Source of the DNA: Methylobacterium adhaesivum
Lineage (GTDB): Bacteria > Pseudomonadota > Alphaproteobacteria > Rhizobiales > Beijerinckiaceae
Reading direction: 5' to 3'
NCBI RefSeq assembly: GCF_022179065.1
Contig: NZ_BPQD01000002.1
Coordinates: 1 to 64,000 of the forward strand
DNA: 64,000 bases
Shown one piece after another: positions 29,006 through 38,807 of the stretch; position 1 is the stretch's first letter; each line of letters begins with the position of its first letter. The translations under genes were made by a program, and so were the position numbers. Below the pieces are notes generated by a model. The model made no database searches. It had not been told where the DNA came from and saw only the letters and a program-made list of their open reading frames with translations.

Positions 29006-31765
29006 CTACCCCGTCGCGCCGAAGCCGACGGCGATGCAGTTGATGGACAGCAACAGAGCGGATTTGACCGCCTCGCGCTTGTCCTCGTCCTCCTCCGCGC
29101 GGAACCGGCGCAGGAGTTCGACCTGCTCGCGGCTGACCTGATTGATGGTCGGCAGGCGGCCGTTGAGGCGGTCGCGGAACAGGGGGAAGCGCTCGGCCAG
29201 TTCCGAACCGCCGCTGACCTTCAGGCACATCTCGCGGGTGAGGGCGTACTCAGCCTCGATGAGCGGGAAAATGTTTTCTCGCGCCTGCGCGTCGGGCACG
29301 AGGCTCGCGTAATCGCGGGCGATCTCGAGATCGACCATGAGCAGGGTTTTCTCGACCTCGTCGAGGATGAGGCGGAAGGGCTTCGATTCGGCGAACAGCC
29401 GCTTCAGCTGCGCCTCGCCCTGAGCCCCGCGCACGTCGAGGAAGCTCTTGAGACCAGAGCCGACGCCGTACCAGCCGGTGATGACGTGGCGGTTCTGAGA
29501 CCACGCGAACACCCACGGGATCGCCCGCAGATCCGAAAGGGAGCGGGCGCCGAAGCGTCGGGCCGGGCGCGAGCCGATGTTCAACAGCGCGATCTCGTCC
29601 AGCGGGCTCGCGGCGCCGAAATAGGTCACGAGGTCGGGGTGCTGGATGAGGTTGACGTAGGCCGCCCGAGAGGCACCCGACAGGGCCTCGAGGCAGTCGT
29701 CGAACTCGTTGCGGGGCTGCCCGGCCGCCTCGCGCTCGGATTTCAGGGCGTGCTGGAACACCGAGGAGGCGAGCAGCTCCATCTGGTAGGCGGCGGTGCC
29801 CCGGTTGGCGTACTTGAACGAGACGACCTCGCCCTGCTCCGTGGTCCGGAAGCGCCCGTTGATGGAGCCCGGCGGCTGGGCCGCGATGGCGCGGGCCGTC
29901 GGCGCGCCGCCCCGGCTCACGGAGCCGCCGCGCCCGTGGAAGAAGGCGATGGGCACGCCGGCCGCCTTGCCGAGCTGGGTCAGCTTGTCCTGCGCCTTGT
30001 ACAGCTCCCAGTTCGAGGCGACGAAACCACCATCCTTGTTCGAGTCCGAGTAGCCGATCATCACCTCCTGCATGCCGCCCTGCCAGCGGGTCGAGCGGCG
30101 CACCACGGGGATCCCGAACAGCTCCTTCATGATCGCTGGCGCCGCGCGCAGGTCGTCGATGGTCTCGAACAGCGGCACGATGGGCAGGCAGCAGATCTCG
30201 GTGCCCGTGGCGTCGAGGAAGTTGCCGGCCTCCTTGGCGAGCAGATAGGCGCCGAGGATGTCCTGCACCGAACGGGTCATCGAGAGCACGAACGACCCAA
30301 AGGCTTCGCGGTCGAGCTGCTCGCGCATCTCGCCCACCAGGGCGAAGGTCTCCAGGGTTTCGCGGGCGTCGTCGGGCAATCCCTCGAACGAGCGCTCGCC
30401 CTTGCGCGGCTTGGCGAGTTCGTCGAGGAGCCACTTCTTCCACTCGGGCGAGTCGAGGTCCGGCGGCGTCCGGCTCTGGCCGTTGGCCTCGTGCCACAGG
30501 GCGTGCAGCGTCTTCGTGGTGCGCGTGGTGTTCTCGCGCAGATCGAGGCGGACGGTGGAGAAGCGGAAGATCTCGACCATGCGCCGCACGGGGCGCACGA
30601 GGTCGGTGGCGAGCGAGGGACACTTCGCGTCGATCAGCCCCTGTTCCAGGGTTCGTAGGTCGTTGATGAGGGTGTCGGCGCTCGGATAATCCGGGCCGGT
30701 GGAGCGCTGGCCCTGGTTGCGCTGGATCGTGGCGTCGAGCTTGCGCAGGATGCAGGTGAGGAACTGGCGGTAGGCCTCGCCTGGGTTGCGGCTCGCGATG
30801 GCGCGACCGTCCCCGCTCTCGGCGAGCATCTGGGCGAGCTCGGCCTTGAACGAGGCCGGCACCGGCAAGGAGCGCTCGGTGAGCGACAGGGTGCGGCCGA
30901 GCGCCGTGACGCCGTCGCGGTAGCGCCGGAGGGAGGCCAGAGCGTTACGCTGGAGCGTGGCGCGGGTGACCGACGAGGTGACGTAGGGGTTGCCGTCGCG
31001 GTCGCCACCGATCCACGACCCGAACTGGAAGAAGGCCGGCACCTCGAACTTCTCGTCCGGATAATACTGCGCCAGGCTCTCCTCCAGGGAGTAGAGCACC
31101 TCCGGCAGCATCTCGAACAGGGTCTCGTCGAAGAAGTGCAGCCCCCAGGCGACCTCGCGCTCGACGGTGGCCTTCTCCAGGTGCAGCTCGCCCGTCATCC
31201 AGACGAGTTCGATCTGGTCGCGCAGCTCGTTCATGAGGCCGTTGCGCTCGCGCTCGGTCCAGCGCGGCAGCTCCAGTTCGCGCAGCACGAGGTAGATCCG
31301 GCGGAACTTCTCCAGCACGGTGACGCGCTTGCCCTCGGTGGGGTGCGCCGTGATGGTCGGGCGGATGCGCAGATCCTTCAGGAGCGCGTGGATCTCCGGC
31401 GCCTTGATACCGCTCTGCGCCGCCTCGGCCAGGACGGCGCTGAAGCTCCCGCTGAGGGCCTCGCGCCCCTTGGTGCGCTCGACCTGCCGACGCCGGCGCA
31501 TGGCGGCGTTCTGCTCGGCGATGGAGAGGAGCTGGAACCAGATGCCCTGCACCTGGAGCGCACGCGCGAGGAGCTCGGGCGAAAATTCGGAGATGTTGGC
31601 GCGCCCGTGCAGCACGTCCTCGAGCTCGGGCTCGTGCCGGCGCGCCACTTCGAGAAGGGCGTGGAACAGAATGTCGAGGGCTTCCTTCGACGACGTGCCC
31701 GTGATGACGGGGGGCGCGAAGGTGTGGTCGATGGCACCGACCGGGGCGTGCAGGGTATCCGTCAT
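29006..31765 (-). CDS. ppc: Phosphoenolpyruvate carboxylase
   Basis: 919 residues from the ATG at 31765. Catalytic H141 lies in ITAHPTEGKR; FFHGRGGSVSRGGAP is the glycine loop and the C-terminus is SINCIAVGFGATG rather than the usual QNTG end. It carboxylates PEP to oxaloacetate and is the CO2-fixing step of the serine cycle. The gene lies between mtkB and mclA; a 306-bp spacer separates it from mtkB. The altered C-terminal tetrapeptide may bear on aspartate/malate inhibition, which is inference. Confidence 0.97.
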   Translation of the reverse strand: MTDTLHAPVGAIDHTFAPPVITGTSSKEALDILFHALLEVARRHEPELEDVLHGRANISEFSPELLARALQVQGIWFQLLSIAEQNAAMRRRRQVERTKGREALSGSFSAVLAEAAQSGIKAPEIHALLKDLRIRPTITAHPTEGKRVTVLEKFRRIYLVLRELELPRWTERERNGLMNELRDQIELVWMTGELHLEKATVEREVAWGLHFFDETLFEMLPEVLYSLEESLAQYYPDEKFEVPAFFQFGSWIGGDRDGNPYVTSSVTRATLQRNALASLRRYRDGVTALGRTLSLTERSLPVPASFKAELAQMLAESGDGRAIASRNPGEAYRQFLTCILRKLDATIQRNQGQRSTGPDYPSADTLINDLRTLEQGLIDAKCPSLATDLVRPVRRMVEIFRFSTVRLDLRENTTRTTKTLHALWHEANGQSRTPPDLDSPEWKKWLLDELAKPRKGERSFEGLPDDARETLETFALVGEMREQLDREAFGSFVLSMTRSVQDILGAYLLAKEAGNFLDATGTEICCLPIVPLFETIDDLRAAPAIMKELFGIPVVRRSTRWQGGMQEVMIGYSDSNKDGGFVASNWELYKAQDKLTQLGKAAGVPIAFFHGRGGSVSRGGAPTARAIAAQPPGSINGRFRTTEQGEVVSFKYANRGTAAYQMELLASSVFQHALKSEREAAGQPRNEFDDCLEALSGASRAAYVNLIQHPDLVTYFGAASPLDEIALLNIGSRPARRFGARSLSDLRAIPWVFAWSQNRHVITGWYGVGSGLKSFLDVRGAQGEAQLKRLFAESKPFRLILDEVEKTLLMVDLEIARDYASLVPDAQARENIFPLIEAEYALTREMCLKVSGGSELAERFPLFRDRLNGRLPTINQVSREQVELLRRFRAEEDEDKREAVKSALLLSINCIAVGFGATG

Positions 31766-32071
31766 GGGCAAGGCCACCTCGAAGGAATCTTTGCCGTTCG
31801 ACCGCGACGGAGGCGGGCGACGGGAGGGCAACCGCCCCGGTAGCATGGGACGGGCGGCCGGGACGATCAAGCGTCGGGTTTCTTGGGCATGACCGATGGC
31901 TCGGGGTCCTTCTCCCCTCTGCGGAAGAAGGTGGCCCGCGAAGCGGGTCGGATGAGGGGTCGCCCTGTCCGAAAAGGTCGCTCCCCTCTTGCGGGACTCC
32001 GTCGCGGAACTTCGTCCCGGCCCGGCCGCTCCACGACCACCCTCCCCCACGGGGGGGGAGGGTTCATGCGC
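31766..32071. other. Spacer mtkB-ppc with hairpins and a dispersed-type repeat
   Basis: 306 bp without a gene. Next to mtkB there is a hairpin ACCCTCCCCC/GGGGGAGGGT (32039-32063). At 31920-31970 lies a sequence reading, on the minus strand, CCCTCATCCGACCCGC-TTCG-CGGGCC, the type of intergenic hairpin widely repeated in alphaproteobacterial genomes. The remainder carries the ppc leader. Confidence 0.5.
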
Positions 32072-32965
32072 TTACGCCGCGAGTTTGCGCATGACGTCCG
32101 CCACCGTCGCACCGAACTCGCCTGGGCTCGGAGCCACGGTGAGGCCGTAGGATCGCATGATCTCGGCCTTCTCGGCGGCGGAATCGCCCGTGGCCGAGAT
32201 GATGGCGCCGGCATGCCCCATGCGGCGGCCCTTCGGTGCGGTGAGGCCGGCGACGAAGCCGATGACGGGCTTCGTCATGTTCTCCTTGATCCAGGCCGAG
32301 GCCTCGGCTTCCTGCGGCCCACCGATCTCGCCGATCATGAGCACGGCCTTGGTCTCGGGGTCCTGCTCGAACAGCGCGAGGTGGTCGAGGAAGGACGATC
32401 CGTTGATGGGATCGCCGCCGATGCCCACCGAGGTGGTGATGCCGATGCCCTCTTCCTTCATCTGGGCGGCGGCCTCGTACCCGAGGGTACCCGAGCGTGA
32501 GATCACGCCGACGTTGCCCTTAAGGTAGATGTGGCCGGGCATGATGCCGAGCATCGATTTGCCCGGCGAGATGATGCCGGCGCAGTTGGGGCCCACCACC
32601 ATGGTGCGCTTGTCCTTCGGGTAGCGCCGCAGGTAGCGCTTCACCCGCATCATGTCCTGGGCCGGGATGCCGTCGGTGATCGAGCAGATCAGCGCGAGGC
32701 CGGCATCCGCCCCTTCCATAATGGCATCGGCGGCGAAGGGCGGGGCCACGAAGGTGATCGAGGTGGTGGCGCCCGTCGCCTCCACGGCTTCCTTGACGGT
32801 GTTGAACACCGGCACGCCGAGGTGGGTCTTCCCGCCCTTGCCGGGCGTGACGCCGCCGACGACGTTGGAGCCGTACTCCATCATCTCCTTGGCGTGGAAC
32901 GTGCCCTTGTCGCCGGTGATGCCCTGAATGATGATCGGGGTCTTCTCGTCGATCAGAATGCTCAT
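32072..32965 (-). CDS. mtkB: Malate--CoA ligase (malate thiokinase) alpha subunit
   Basis: 297 residues, a SucD-like protein. IIIQGITGDKGTFHAKEMMEYG is the CoA-binding Rossmann start and H251 in GRRMGHAGA is the phosphorylated histidine. With MtkA it makes malyl-CoA from malate, ATP and CoA. Neighbouring mtkA, ppc and mclA show it serves the serine cycle rather than the TCA cycle. It starts 18 bp after mtkA. Confidence 0.95.
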   Translation of the reverse strand: MSILIDEKTPIIIQGITGDKGTFHAKEMMEYGSNVVGGVTPGKGGKTHLGVPVFNTVKEAVEATGATTSITFVAPPFAADAIMEGADAGLALICSITDGIPAQDMMRVKRYLRRYPKDKRTMVVGPNCAGIISPGKSMLGIMPGHIYLKGNVGVISRSGTLGYEAAAQMKEEGIGITTSVGIGGDPINGSSFLDHLALFEQDPETKAVLMIGEIGGPQEAEASAWIKENMTKPVIGFVAGLTAPKGRRMGHAGAIISATGDSAAEKAEIMRSYGLTVAPSPGEFGATVADVMRKLAA

Positions 32966-32983
32966 CGCGTATCCTCCCCGGTC

Positions 32984-34177
32984 TCAGGCGTTGGTCTTGG
33001 TCGCGCCGCCCTTGGCGGCAGCGCAGGCCTGGACGGCCTTGGCGGCGGCGTCCGAGAGGCTGTTGGCGGTGATGAGATCGAGGCCGCTCTCGGCCAGGAT
33101 CTTCTGGCCGGCCTCGACGTTCGTGCCCGCCAACCGCACGATGAGCGGCACGTCGATCTTCACCTCCTTCGCCGCCTGGATCACGCCCTGGGCGACCCAG
33201 TCGCAGCGATTGATGCCGGCGAAGATGTTGACGAGGATCGCCTTGACGTTGCGGTCCGACAGAACGAGGCGGAACGCCGTCGCGACCCGGTCCGGCGAGG
33301 CGCCGCCCCCGACGTCGAGGAAGTTGGCCGGCTCGCCGCCCGCGTGCTTGATCATGTCCATGGTGGCCATGGCCAGACCGGCGCCGTTGACGATGCAGCC
33401 GATCTCGCCCTCGAGGCCGATATACGAGAGGTTGTGCTCGGCGGCCTGGGCCTCGCGCGGGTCGCCCTGCGACGGGTCGTGCATGTCGGCGATGTTGCGC
33501 CGGCGGAACATGGCGTTGTCGTCGAACGACATCTTGGCGTCGAGCGCCAGGACGCGGTCGTCCTTCGTGACGACGAGGGGGTTGATCTCCAGCATGGTGC
33601 CGTCGCAATCGCGGAACGCCCGGTAGGCGTTCATGATCGTCTTCACGGCGGCGGACACCTGCTTGATGTTGAGGCCGAGCTGGAACGCGATCTCGCGCGC
33701 CTGGAACTGCTGCAGGCCCACCGCCGGCTCGACCACCACCTGGATCAAGGCCTCGGGCTCGTTGGCGGCGATCTCCTCGATGTCCATGCCGCCGCGCTGG
33801 GAGGCGATGACGCGCACGCGCTCGGCCTTCCGGTCCAGCACGTAGCCGAGATAGAGTTCACGCTCGAACGGATCGGCGGTCTCGATGTAGACCCGCTGCA
33901 CGGGCTTGCCCTCGGGGCCGGTCTGGAGCGTCACAAGGCGCTTGCCGAGGAGATCCTTGGCGGCGTCGCGAACCTCGTTGTAGGTCCGGCACAGCTTGAT
34001 CCCACCGGCCTTGCCGCGGGCACCGGCGTGGATCTGTGCCTTCACGGCCCAGAACGAGCCGCCGAGCTCTGTCGCGGCATAGACCGCCTGATCGGGGCTG
34101 AAGGCCACCGCGCCCTTGGGAACCGCCACGCCGAAGCCAGCGAGCAACTCCTTGGCTTGGTACTCGTGAACGTCCAT
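32984..34177 (-). CDS. mtkA: Malate--CoA ligase (malate thiokinase) beta subunit
   Basis: 397 residues, SucC-like. An N-terminal ATP-grasp domain ([22 protein letters not shown], then [16 protein letters not shown]) is followed by the CoA-ligase domain ([34 protein letters not shown]). It nucleates the second serine-cycle operon mtkA-mtkB-ppc-mclA. GAGGAGATC precedes the ATG. The upstream region carries the promoter-type signals described at 34226-34291. Confidence 0.95.
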   Translation of the reverse strand: MDVHEYQAKELLAGFGVAVPKGAVAFSPDQAVYAATELGGSFWAVKAQIHAGARGKAGGIKLCRTYNEVRDAAKDLLGKRLVTLQTGPEGKPVQRVYIETADPFERELYLGYVLDRKAERVRVIASQRGGMDIEEIAANEPEALIQVVVEPAVGLQQFQAREIAFQLGLNIKQVSAAVKTIMNAYRAFRDCDGTMLEINPLVVTKDDRVLALDAKMSFDDNAMFRRRNIADMHDPSQGDPREAQAAEHNLSYIGLEGEIGCIVNGAGLAMATMDMIKHAGGEPANFLDVGGGASPDRVATAFRLVLSDRNVKAILVNIFAGINRCDWVAQGVIQAAKEVKIDVPLIVRLAGTNVEAGQKILAESGLDLITANSLSDAAAKAVQACAAAKGGATKTNA

Positions 34178-34225
34178 GTGCGATCTCCTCGACGTTTCCT
34201 CGGGGCGGACCTTCTCGTAAATTTC

Positions 34226-34291
34226 ACTTCGCGAAAAGGCCTTTGCCGTTTATATTTTTTTACATTCTCGTTGAGTCTGCCTTGAAGGCAG
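34226..34291 (-). promoter_or_regulatory. Putative regulatory region of the mtkA operon
   Basis: Three elements in transcription order: the dyad CTGCCTTGAAGGCAG (34277-34291), containing a T-N11-A core typical of LysR-type regulators; TATAAA (34254-34249); and TTTCGCGAAGT (34236-34226), 49 bp before the mtkA ATG. The latter two recur, at matching spacing, upstream of sgaA. From the literature, the LysR regulator QscR controls both serine-cycle operons; assigning these sequences to QscR is inference. Confidence 0.5.
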
Positions 34292-34387
34292 TTGGAATGC
34301 TTCTGATTGTCAATAACTCAACTGCTTACCTTGGCGTTAGGATCGCTGAGTCAAGCTTTGCGTGAAGTAATCCCCACGGTCTTTTGT

Positions 34388-34417
34388 GCGATGCGGAACG
34401 ATCACGTCCCGCATCGC
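34388..34417 (-). terminator. Hairpin ending the sgaA-hprA-mtdA-fchA operon
   Basis: Perfect 9-bp stem GCGATGCGG/CCGCATCGC with a 12-nt loop, 7 bp beyond the fchA stop. The following minus-strand sequence is ACAAAAG, so no T-run; it separates the two operons. Confidence 0.55.
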
Positions 34418-34423
34418 ATCACT

Positions 34424-35050
34424 TCAGTTCACCTTGGCCTTCACGACCTCGTAGATCGACTCGTTGAGCGGACCGGCGGTGCCGAGAAGCGCTTCGAGTT
34501 CCGAGAGGCGCGACTCGGCAAAGGCGCGATCGTCGAGGCCCTTCGCGTTGACGTAGACGTTGAGGGCCGCACTGCGCAGACCCGCATGGGCCGAGAGCAC
34601 GGCGACACCGGCATCCGAGATGACGTTGAGGTTGCCCTTGTCGGCGACGGTCTGCGCCAGATCGATGACCTTGCGGCAGGCGCGGCAGCATTCGAGGGGC
34701 ACGTCGGTGGCGACCTTGAGCGCCGCCTGGATCTTTTCCGCCCGCGCGGCCTTCTCCTCGTCCGTGGTCTTCGGCAACCCGTAGGCGCCCATGACCGCGT
34801 CGAAGGCCGCGACGTCGTCGGCGATCATGCCGGTCAACTCGGCCCGGAGCGCCTCGGACTGCCCGAGAATCTCCTTCAGCTCACCCTCGACCTCGACGTA
34901 CTTCTTCTTGCCGATGGTGAGGTTGCACACCATGCTGAGAAGCGCCGCGCCCATGGCGCCCGAGATGGCGGCGGCACCGCCGCCGCCGGGGGTCGGGGCC
35001 GAACTCGCGAGCCCGTCGAGGAAGGTCTGGATGGTCTCGTTCGCGGCCAT
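34424..35050 (-). CDS. fchA: Methenyltetrahydrofolate cyclohydrolase
   Basis: 208 residues of the formiminotransferase-cyclodeaminase fold: FLDGLASSAPTPGGGGAAAISGAMGAALLSMVCNLT is the conserved N-terminus. It interconverts methenyl- and formyl-H4F, linking formate activation to methylene-H4F supply for the serine cycle. It starts 3 bp after the mtdA stop, so the pair is tightly coupled. It is the last gene of the first serine-cycle operon. Confidence 0.96.
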   Translation of the reverse strand: MAANETIQTFLDGLASSAPTPGGGGAAAISGAMGAALLSMVCNLTIGKKKYVEVEGELKEILGQSEALRAELTGMIADDVAAFDAVMGAYGLPKTTDEEKAARAEKIQAALKVATDVPLECCRACRKVIDLAQTVADKGNLNVISDAGVAVLSAHAGLRSAALNVYVNAKGLDDRAFAESRLSELEALLGTAGPLNESIYEVVKAKVN

Positions 35051-35053
35051 GGC

Positions 35054-35914
35054 TCAGGCCATCTTCTTGGCGAGGGCGTAGATCTCCTCGGCGTCGAGCA
35101 CCTGCTCGGTGCTGTCGAAGAGCTGGCCGACGCAGGCGCGGTGGAGCTTGAGCTTCAGGCCGCCGATGCCGAGCGCCCCGAACACCTTCTTGCCGTGGCG
35201 CTCCTTGCCCTTGTCCATGGCGTCGATGCCGCCGAAGCCGAGCGGGGGCTGGGCGTTGTAATCGGCCACGAACTCGATGCTGGCCTCGTCCTTCCAATCG
35301 GCCTCCGAAAGGAGCTCGATGCCGATGGCGCCGGCCGAGAATACGAGGTTCTGGCCCTTGACGATGGCGGCGCGCGACGCCGCGTCCGGCGTGGCGGCGG
35401 CCGAGATCTCGACCTTGAAGCGTTTGTTGATCTGGTCGGCGGCGGCCTGGGCCTTGTCGAGGGAACGACCGCACAGGATCACGGTGGCGCCTTCCTGGGC
35501 CAGCAGGGCGGCCGAGCGCATGCCGACGGGGCCGGTGCCGGCGAGCACCACGGCCTTCTTGCCGGACAGCGAACCGGCGGCCTTCTGCACCAGGGCGACG
35601 CCCGCCGCGGCGGTGGTGTTGGAGCCGTTGGAGTCGAGCATCACCGAGACGCGGAACGGGCCGAAGAAGCGCTTCTTCACCGCCTCGAACACCGCCTCGC
35701 CGGCCGCCATGCTGCCGCCGCCGACGAAGATCGCCGTGGACTTCTTCTCCGAGCCGCCGCGGGTGTAGATCGTGCCGTCGACCAGCGCCCCGACATTCTC
35801 GGGCGTCACGTTGCCGTAGCCGGTGATGTGATCGGCGCCGCCGTCGTAGCCGACGACCACGTCGAACACGCTCGGCACGGTGTCGGTGTCGAATTGGAAC
35901 AGCAGCTTCTTCAT
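35054..35914 (-). CDS. mtdA: NADP-dependent methylene-H4MPT/methylene-H4F dehydrogenase
   Basis: 286 residues, closely matching the well-known M. extorquens MtdA: LLFQFDTDTVPSVFDVVVGYDGGADHITGYGNV, STAIFVGGGSMAAGE, and VVLAGTGPVGMRSAALLA as the NADP site. It oxidises or reduces methylene-H4F and acts on methylene-H4MPT, at the branch between assimilation and formaldehyde oxidation. It follows hprA by 96 bp and precedes fchA. Confidence 0.97.
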   Translation of the reverse strand: MKKLLFQFDTDTVPSVFDVVVGYDGGADHITGYGNVTPENVGALVDGTIYTRGGSEKKSTAIFVGGGSMAAGEAVFEAVKKRFFGPFRVSVMLDSNGSNTTAAAGVALVQKAAGSLSGKKAVVLAGTGPVGMRSAALLAQEGATVILCGRSLDKAQAAADQINKRFKVEISAAATPDAASRAAIVKGQNLVFSAGAIGIELLSEADWKDEASIEFVADYNAQPPLGFGGIDAMDKGKERHGKKVFGALGIGGLKLKLHRACVGQLFDSTEQVLDAEEIYALAKKMA

Positions 35915-36010
35915 TTTTCTTGATCCCTATCGTTTCCGCGCCGGGCGCGGCTGGCGTTTGTTCTCGGTTCGTCGTCGTTGGCCCCTCCCCTCACGGGGGA
36001 GCGGCCGCCA

Positions 36011-36949
36011 TCAGACGACGTTCTGGGGCTTGCCGGCGACGAACGCCTCGACATTGTCGACGAGCTGGTCGGCCAGGATCTGCATGGCCTCCTTGCTCGC
36101 CCAAGCCACGTGCGGCGTGACGATGAGGTTCGGCAGGTCGAGCTCGCACAGGATGTTGCCGTTCTTGGGCGGCTCGGTCATCACCACGTCGAAGCCGGCC
36201 CCCCCGATGGTGCCGTTCTGCAGCGCCTCGGCCAGGGCCTCCTCGTCGACGAGGCCGCCGCGCGCGGTGTTGATGAGAAGCGCGTGCTTCTTCATCTTCG
36301 CGAGCTGTTCGCGACCGATCATGTTCCGCGTTTCGGGCGTCAGGGGCGCGTGGAGCGTAATGACGTCGGACTGGGTGAGGATGGTCTCGAAATCGACCAG
36401 TCCCTCCTGCGGGAACACGTCGTAGGCGATGACCTTCATGCCCAGCGCCTCCGCCCGCTTGGCGATGGACTTGCCGAGCGCCCCGTAGCCGACGATGCCC
36501 AGCGTCGAGCCGGCGATGTCGTGGATCGGGTAGTCGAAGTAGCAGAACTGGGTGGATTTCGCCCAATCGCCCCGGCGCACGGAATTGGCATACGGCACGA
36601 TGGCCCGGCGCAGGGCGAAGATGAGGCCGATCACGTGCTCGGGCACGGTGTTGAACGCGTAGTTGCGGATGTTCACGACGGTGATGCCGAGGTCCTTGGC
36701 CGCCGCCTTGTCGACCACGTCGGTGCCCGTCGCCGCCACGGCGATGAGCTTGAGATCGGGCAGCTGCTTCAGGACATCGGCGCGCATCGGCACCTTGTTG
36801 ATCAGGGCGATCTCGGCGCCCTTCAGGCGCTCGACGATCTCCTCGGGCGTCCAGGTCGACTCGTATTCGACGTACTTGTGGGGGAAGTTGAATTCCCGAA
36901 CCTTGGCGTCGAGGGACTCGCGGTCGAGGAACACGATAGTCTTCGTCAT
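36011..36949 (-). CDS. hprA: Hydroxypyruvate reductase (NADH-dependent glycerate dehydrogenase)
   Basis: 312 residues of the D-isomer 2-hydroxyacid dehydrogenase family. The NAD loop is GIVGYGALGKS (G154-x-G156-x2-G159). Catalytic Arg lies in INTARGGLVDEEAL and catalytic His in IVTPHVAW. It reduces hydroxypyruvate to D-glycerate, the step after SgaA in the serine cycle. It follows sgaA by 90 bp containing a strong hairpin. Confidence 0.96.
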   Translation of the reverse strand: MTKTIVFLDRESLDAKVREFNFPHKYVEYESTWTPEEIVERLKGAEIALINKVPMRADVLKQLPDLKLIAVAATGTDVVDKAAAKDLGITVVNIRNYAFNTVPEHVIGLIFALRRAIVPYANSVRRGDWAKSTQFCYFDYPIHDIAGSTLGIVGYGALGKSIAKRAEALGMKVIAYDVFPQEGLVDFETILTQSDVITLHAPLTPETRNMIGREQLAKMKKHALLINTARGGLVDEEALAEALQNGTIGGAGFDVVMTEPPKNGNILCELDLPNLIVTPHVAWASKEAMQILADQLVDNVEAFVAGKPQNVV

Positions 36950-37004
36950 GGAATCCCTCAGGTCGATCCGGCCGAACCGCCGGCAGCACGGTGGTCGAAG
37001 GGGT

Positions 37005-37030
37005 CGCCGGGGCGAAGGATCGCCCCGGCG
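37005..37030 (-). terminator. Hairpin in the sgaA-hprA spacer
   Basis: Perfect 10-bp stem CGCCGGGGCG/CGCCCCGGCG with a 6-nt loop right after the sgaA stop, without T-run. It probably stabilises sgaA mRNA or moderates readthrough into hprA. Confidence 0.5.
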
Positions 37031-37039
37031 CGTATCGGA

Positions 37040-38248
37040 TCAGGCCTTGGCGAGGGGGTTCTCGCGCAGGTAGCTCGAGGCTGCGGCCACACCCGAACCG
37101 GGGGTCACCTTCACGCCGTTGTCGAGCATCGCCATCTCGGCACCCGCGATGGCGCCGAGCAGCGACAGCTCGTTCATGTCGCCGACGTGACCGATGCGGA
37201 ACACCTTGCCGGCGAGCTTGTTGAGGCCGGCGCCGAGGGCGAGGTTGTAGCGCACGTAGGCGTGCTTGATGATCGCCGCGCCGTCGATGCCCTCGGGCAC
37301 CACGATGGTGGTGACCGTGTCGGAGTTCCACTTGGGCTCCTTGGCGCAGGTCTTGAGACCCCAGGCCGCCACGGCCTGGCGGGTCGCCTCGCCGAGCACG
37401 TGATGGCGATGGAAGACGTTCTCGAGGCCTTCCTCATGCAAGCAGGCCAGCGCTTCGCGCAGGCCATACAGCAGCGGCACCGACGGGGTGTAGGGGAAGT
37501 AGCCGGCCGGGTTCTGCTTCTGGTGGTCGGCCCAGTCGAAGTAGACGTGGGCGAGGCGGTCGTTCTTCCCGGCGGAGGCTTCCGCCGCCTTGAGGGCCTT
37601 GTCGCTGACGCAGATCACGCCGAGGCCGGCGGGCAGCATCAGGCCCTTCTGGGAGCCGGCGATGGCGCAGTCGACGCCCCACTCGTCCATCTTGTAGGGC
37701 AGCGAGCCCACCGACGACACGCCGTCGACGAACAGCAGGGCCGGGTGGCCGGCCGCGTCGATGGCCTTGCGCACGGCGCCGATATCCGAGGTCACGCCCG
37801 TGGCGGTCTCGTTATGGACGACCATGACGGCCTTGATCTCGTGGTTCTTGTCGGCGCGCAGGGCCTCGCCGATCTTCTCCGGGTCCGCACCCGTGCCCCA
37901 CTCCTCGTCCTGCACGATCACGTCGAGGCCGAGGCGCTCGGCCATGTCGACCCACAGGAGGCTGAACTGGCCGAAGCGGGCGGTCAGCACCTTGTCGCCG
38001 CGCGACAGGGTGTTGGTCAGCGCCGATTCCCAGATGCCCGTGCCGGAGGCCGGAAACAGGAAGATCGTGCCCTTGGTCGAACCGAACACCGCCTTGGTGT
38101 CCTCGAACAGGGGCTTCGTCAGAGCGGGGAAATCCACCGAACGATGGTCCTCGGACTGCACCACCATCGCGCGCATGACGCGATCGGGGATGTTCGTCGG
38201 GCCAGGCACGAAGAGGTGGTTACGACCCGGCCGTCTCGTTGCCGCCAT
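37040..38248 (-). CDS. sgaA: Serine--glyoxylate aminotransferase
   Basis: 402 residues from the ATG at 38248, preceded by GGGAGA. A class V aminotransferase: HLFVPGPTNIPDRVMRAM at the start, ASGTGIWESAL for phosphate binding, VDGVSSVGSLPYKMDEWGVD, and the PLP lysine K201 in AGSQKGLMLPAG. It transfers the amino group of serine to glyoxylate, giving hydroxypyruvate and glycine, the entry reaction of the serine cycle. It is the first gene of its operon with a very long upstream region. Confidence 0.97.
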   Translation of the reverse strand: MAATRRPGRNHLFVPGPTNIPDRVMRAMVVQSEDHRSVDFPALTKPLFEDTKAVFGSTKGTIFLFPASGTGIWESALTNTLSRGDKVLTARFGQFSLLWVDMAERLGLDVIVQDEEWGTGADPEKIGEALRADKNHEIKAVMVVHNETATGVTSDIGAVRKAIDAAGHPALLFVDGVSSVGSLPYKMDEWGVDCAIAGSQKGLMLPAGLGVICVSDKALKAAEASAGKNDRLAHVYFDWADHQKQNPAGYFPYTPSVPLLYGLREALACLHEEGLENVFHRHHVLGEATRQAVAAWGLKTCAKEPKWNSDTVTTIVVPEGIDGAAIIKHAYVRYNLALGAGLNKLAGKVFRIGHVGDMNELSLLGAIAGAEMAMLDNGVKVTPGSGVAAASSYLRENPLAKA

Positions 38249-38299
38249 GATGATGTCTCCCATTCTACAAGAAAGCGCGCGCGATTCGTGCGACGCGAT

Positions 38300-38394
38300 G
38301 GACCGGTGACGAAAGCGCGGCCCGTTGGGCCGTCCTTCCGGGTTGGATCGGTGACGAGATCCCGGCCCGGCGGGGCCGTTCTCTCGGGTGGGCT
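38300..38394. repeat. Imperfect ~47-bp tandem duplication in the sgaA leader
   Basis: Two adjacent copies share the frame CGGTGACGA, GGCCCG..GGGCCGT and CGGGTTGG/CGGGTGGG (38300-38346 and 38347-38394). Each contains a GGCCC-type small hairpin. It lies 52-146 bp upstream of the sgaA start. Confidence 0.6.
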
Positions 38395-38807
38395 GGCTCC
38401 TACGCGCTCGCGGGCCGGCCGGAAACCCGGCTCCACCCACTTGCCCTCAGGGGATTTGCCCCACGGTCATCCGGCGGCGACGCCCCACGACGGAGACCCC
38501 GGTCCCATGGGGATCGAGGCGCCGTGGTGTCGATGGACCGCAAGGCGTTCGAGCCCCAGACCCCGATGCGGCGATGCATCGGGGCGCGCGGACGGCCGTG
38601 AAACGGGTCCGAAGGTCTCAAGCCACTCTCCTGCCGAGGCGCGTTCGGGAAACCGCGCTGCCCCGGGCCGTGCAGGCGTCATCCTGCCGTATGTCGCTGC
38701 CCTTGTTCACCTCGCAGGGCTCCGGACGCGCGATCGTCTCACGCATTCCGGCGGGGCACCTTGGACGGGACTATGCCTTCCTTCGCGGGGGAAGGAAAAC
38801 CCGAAAA

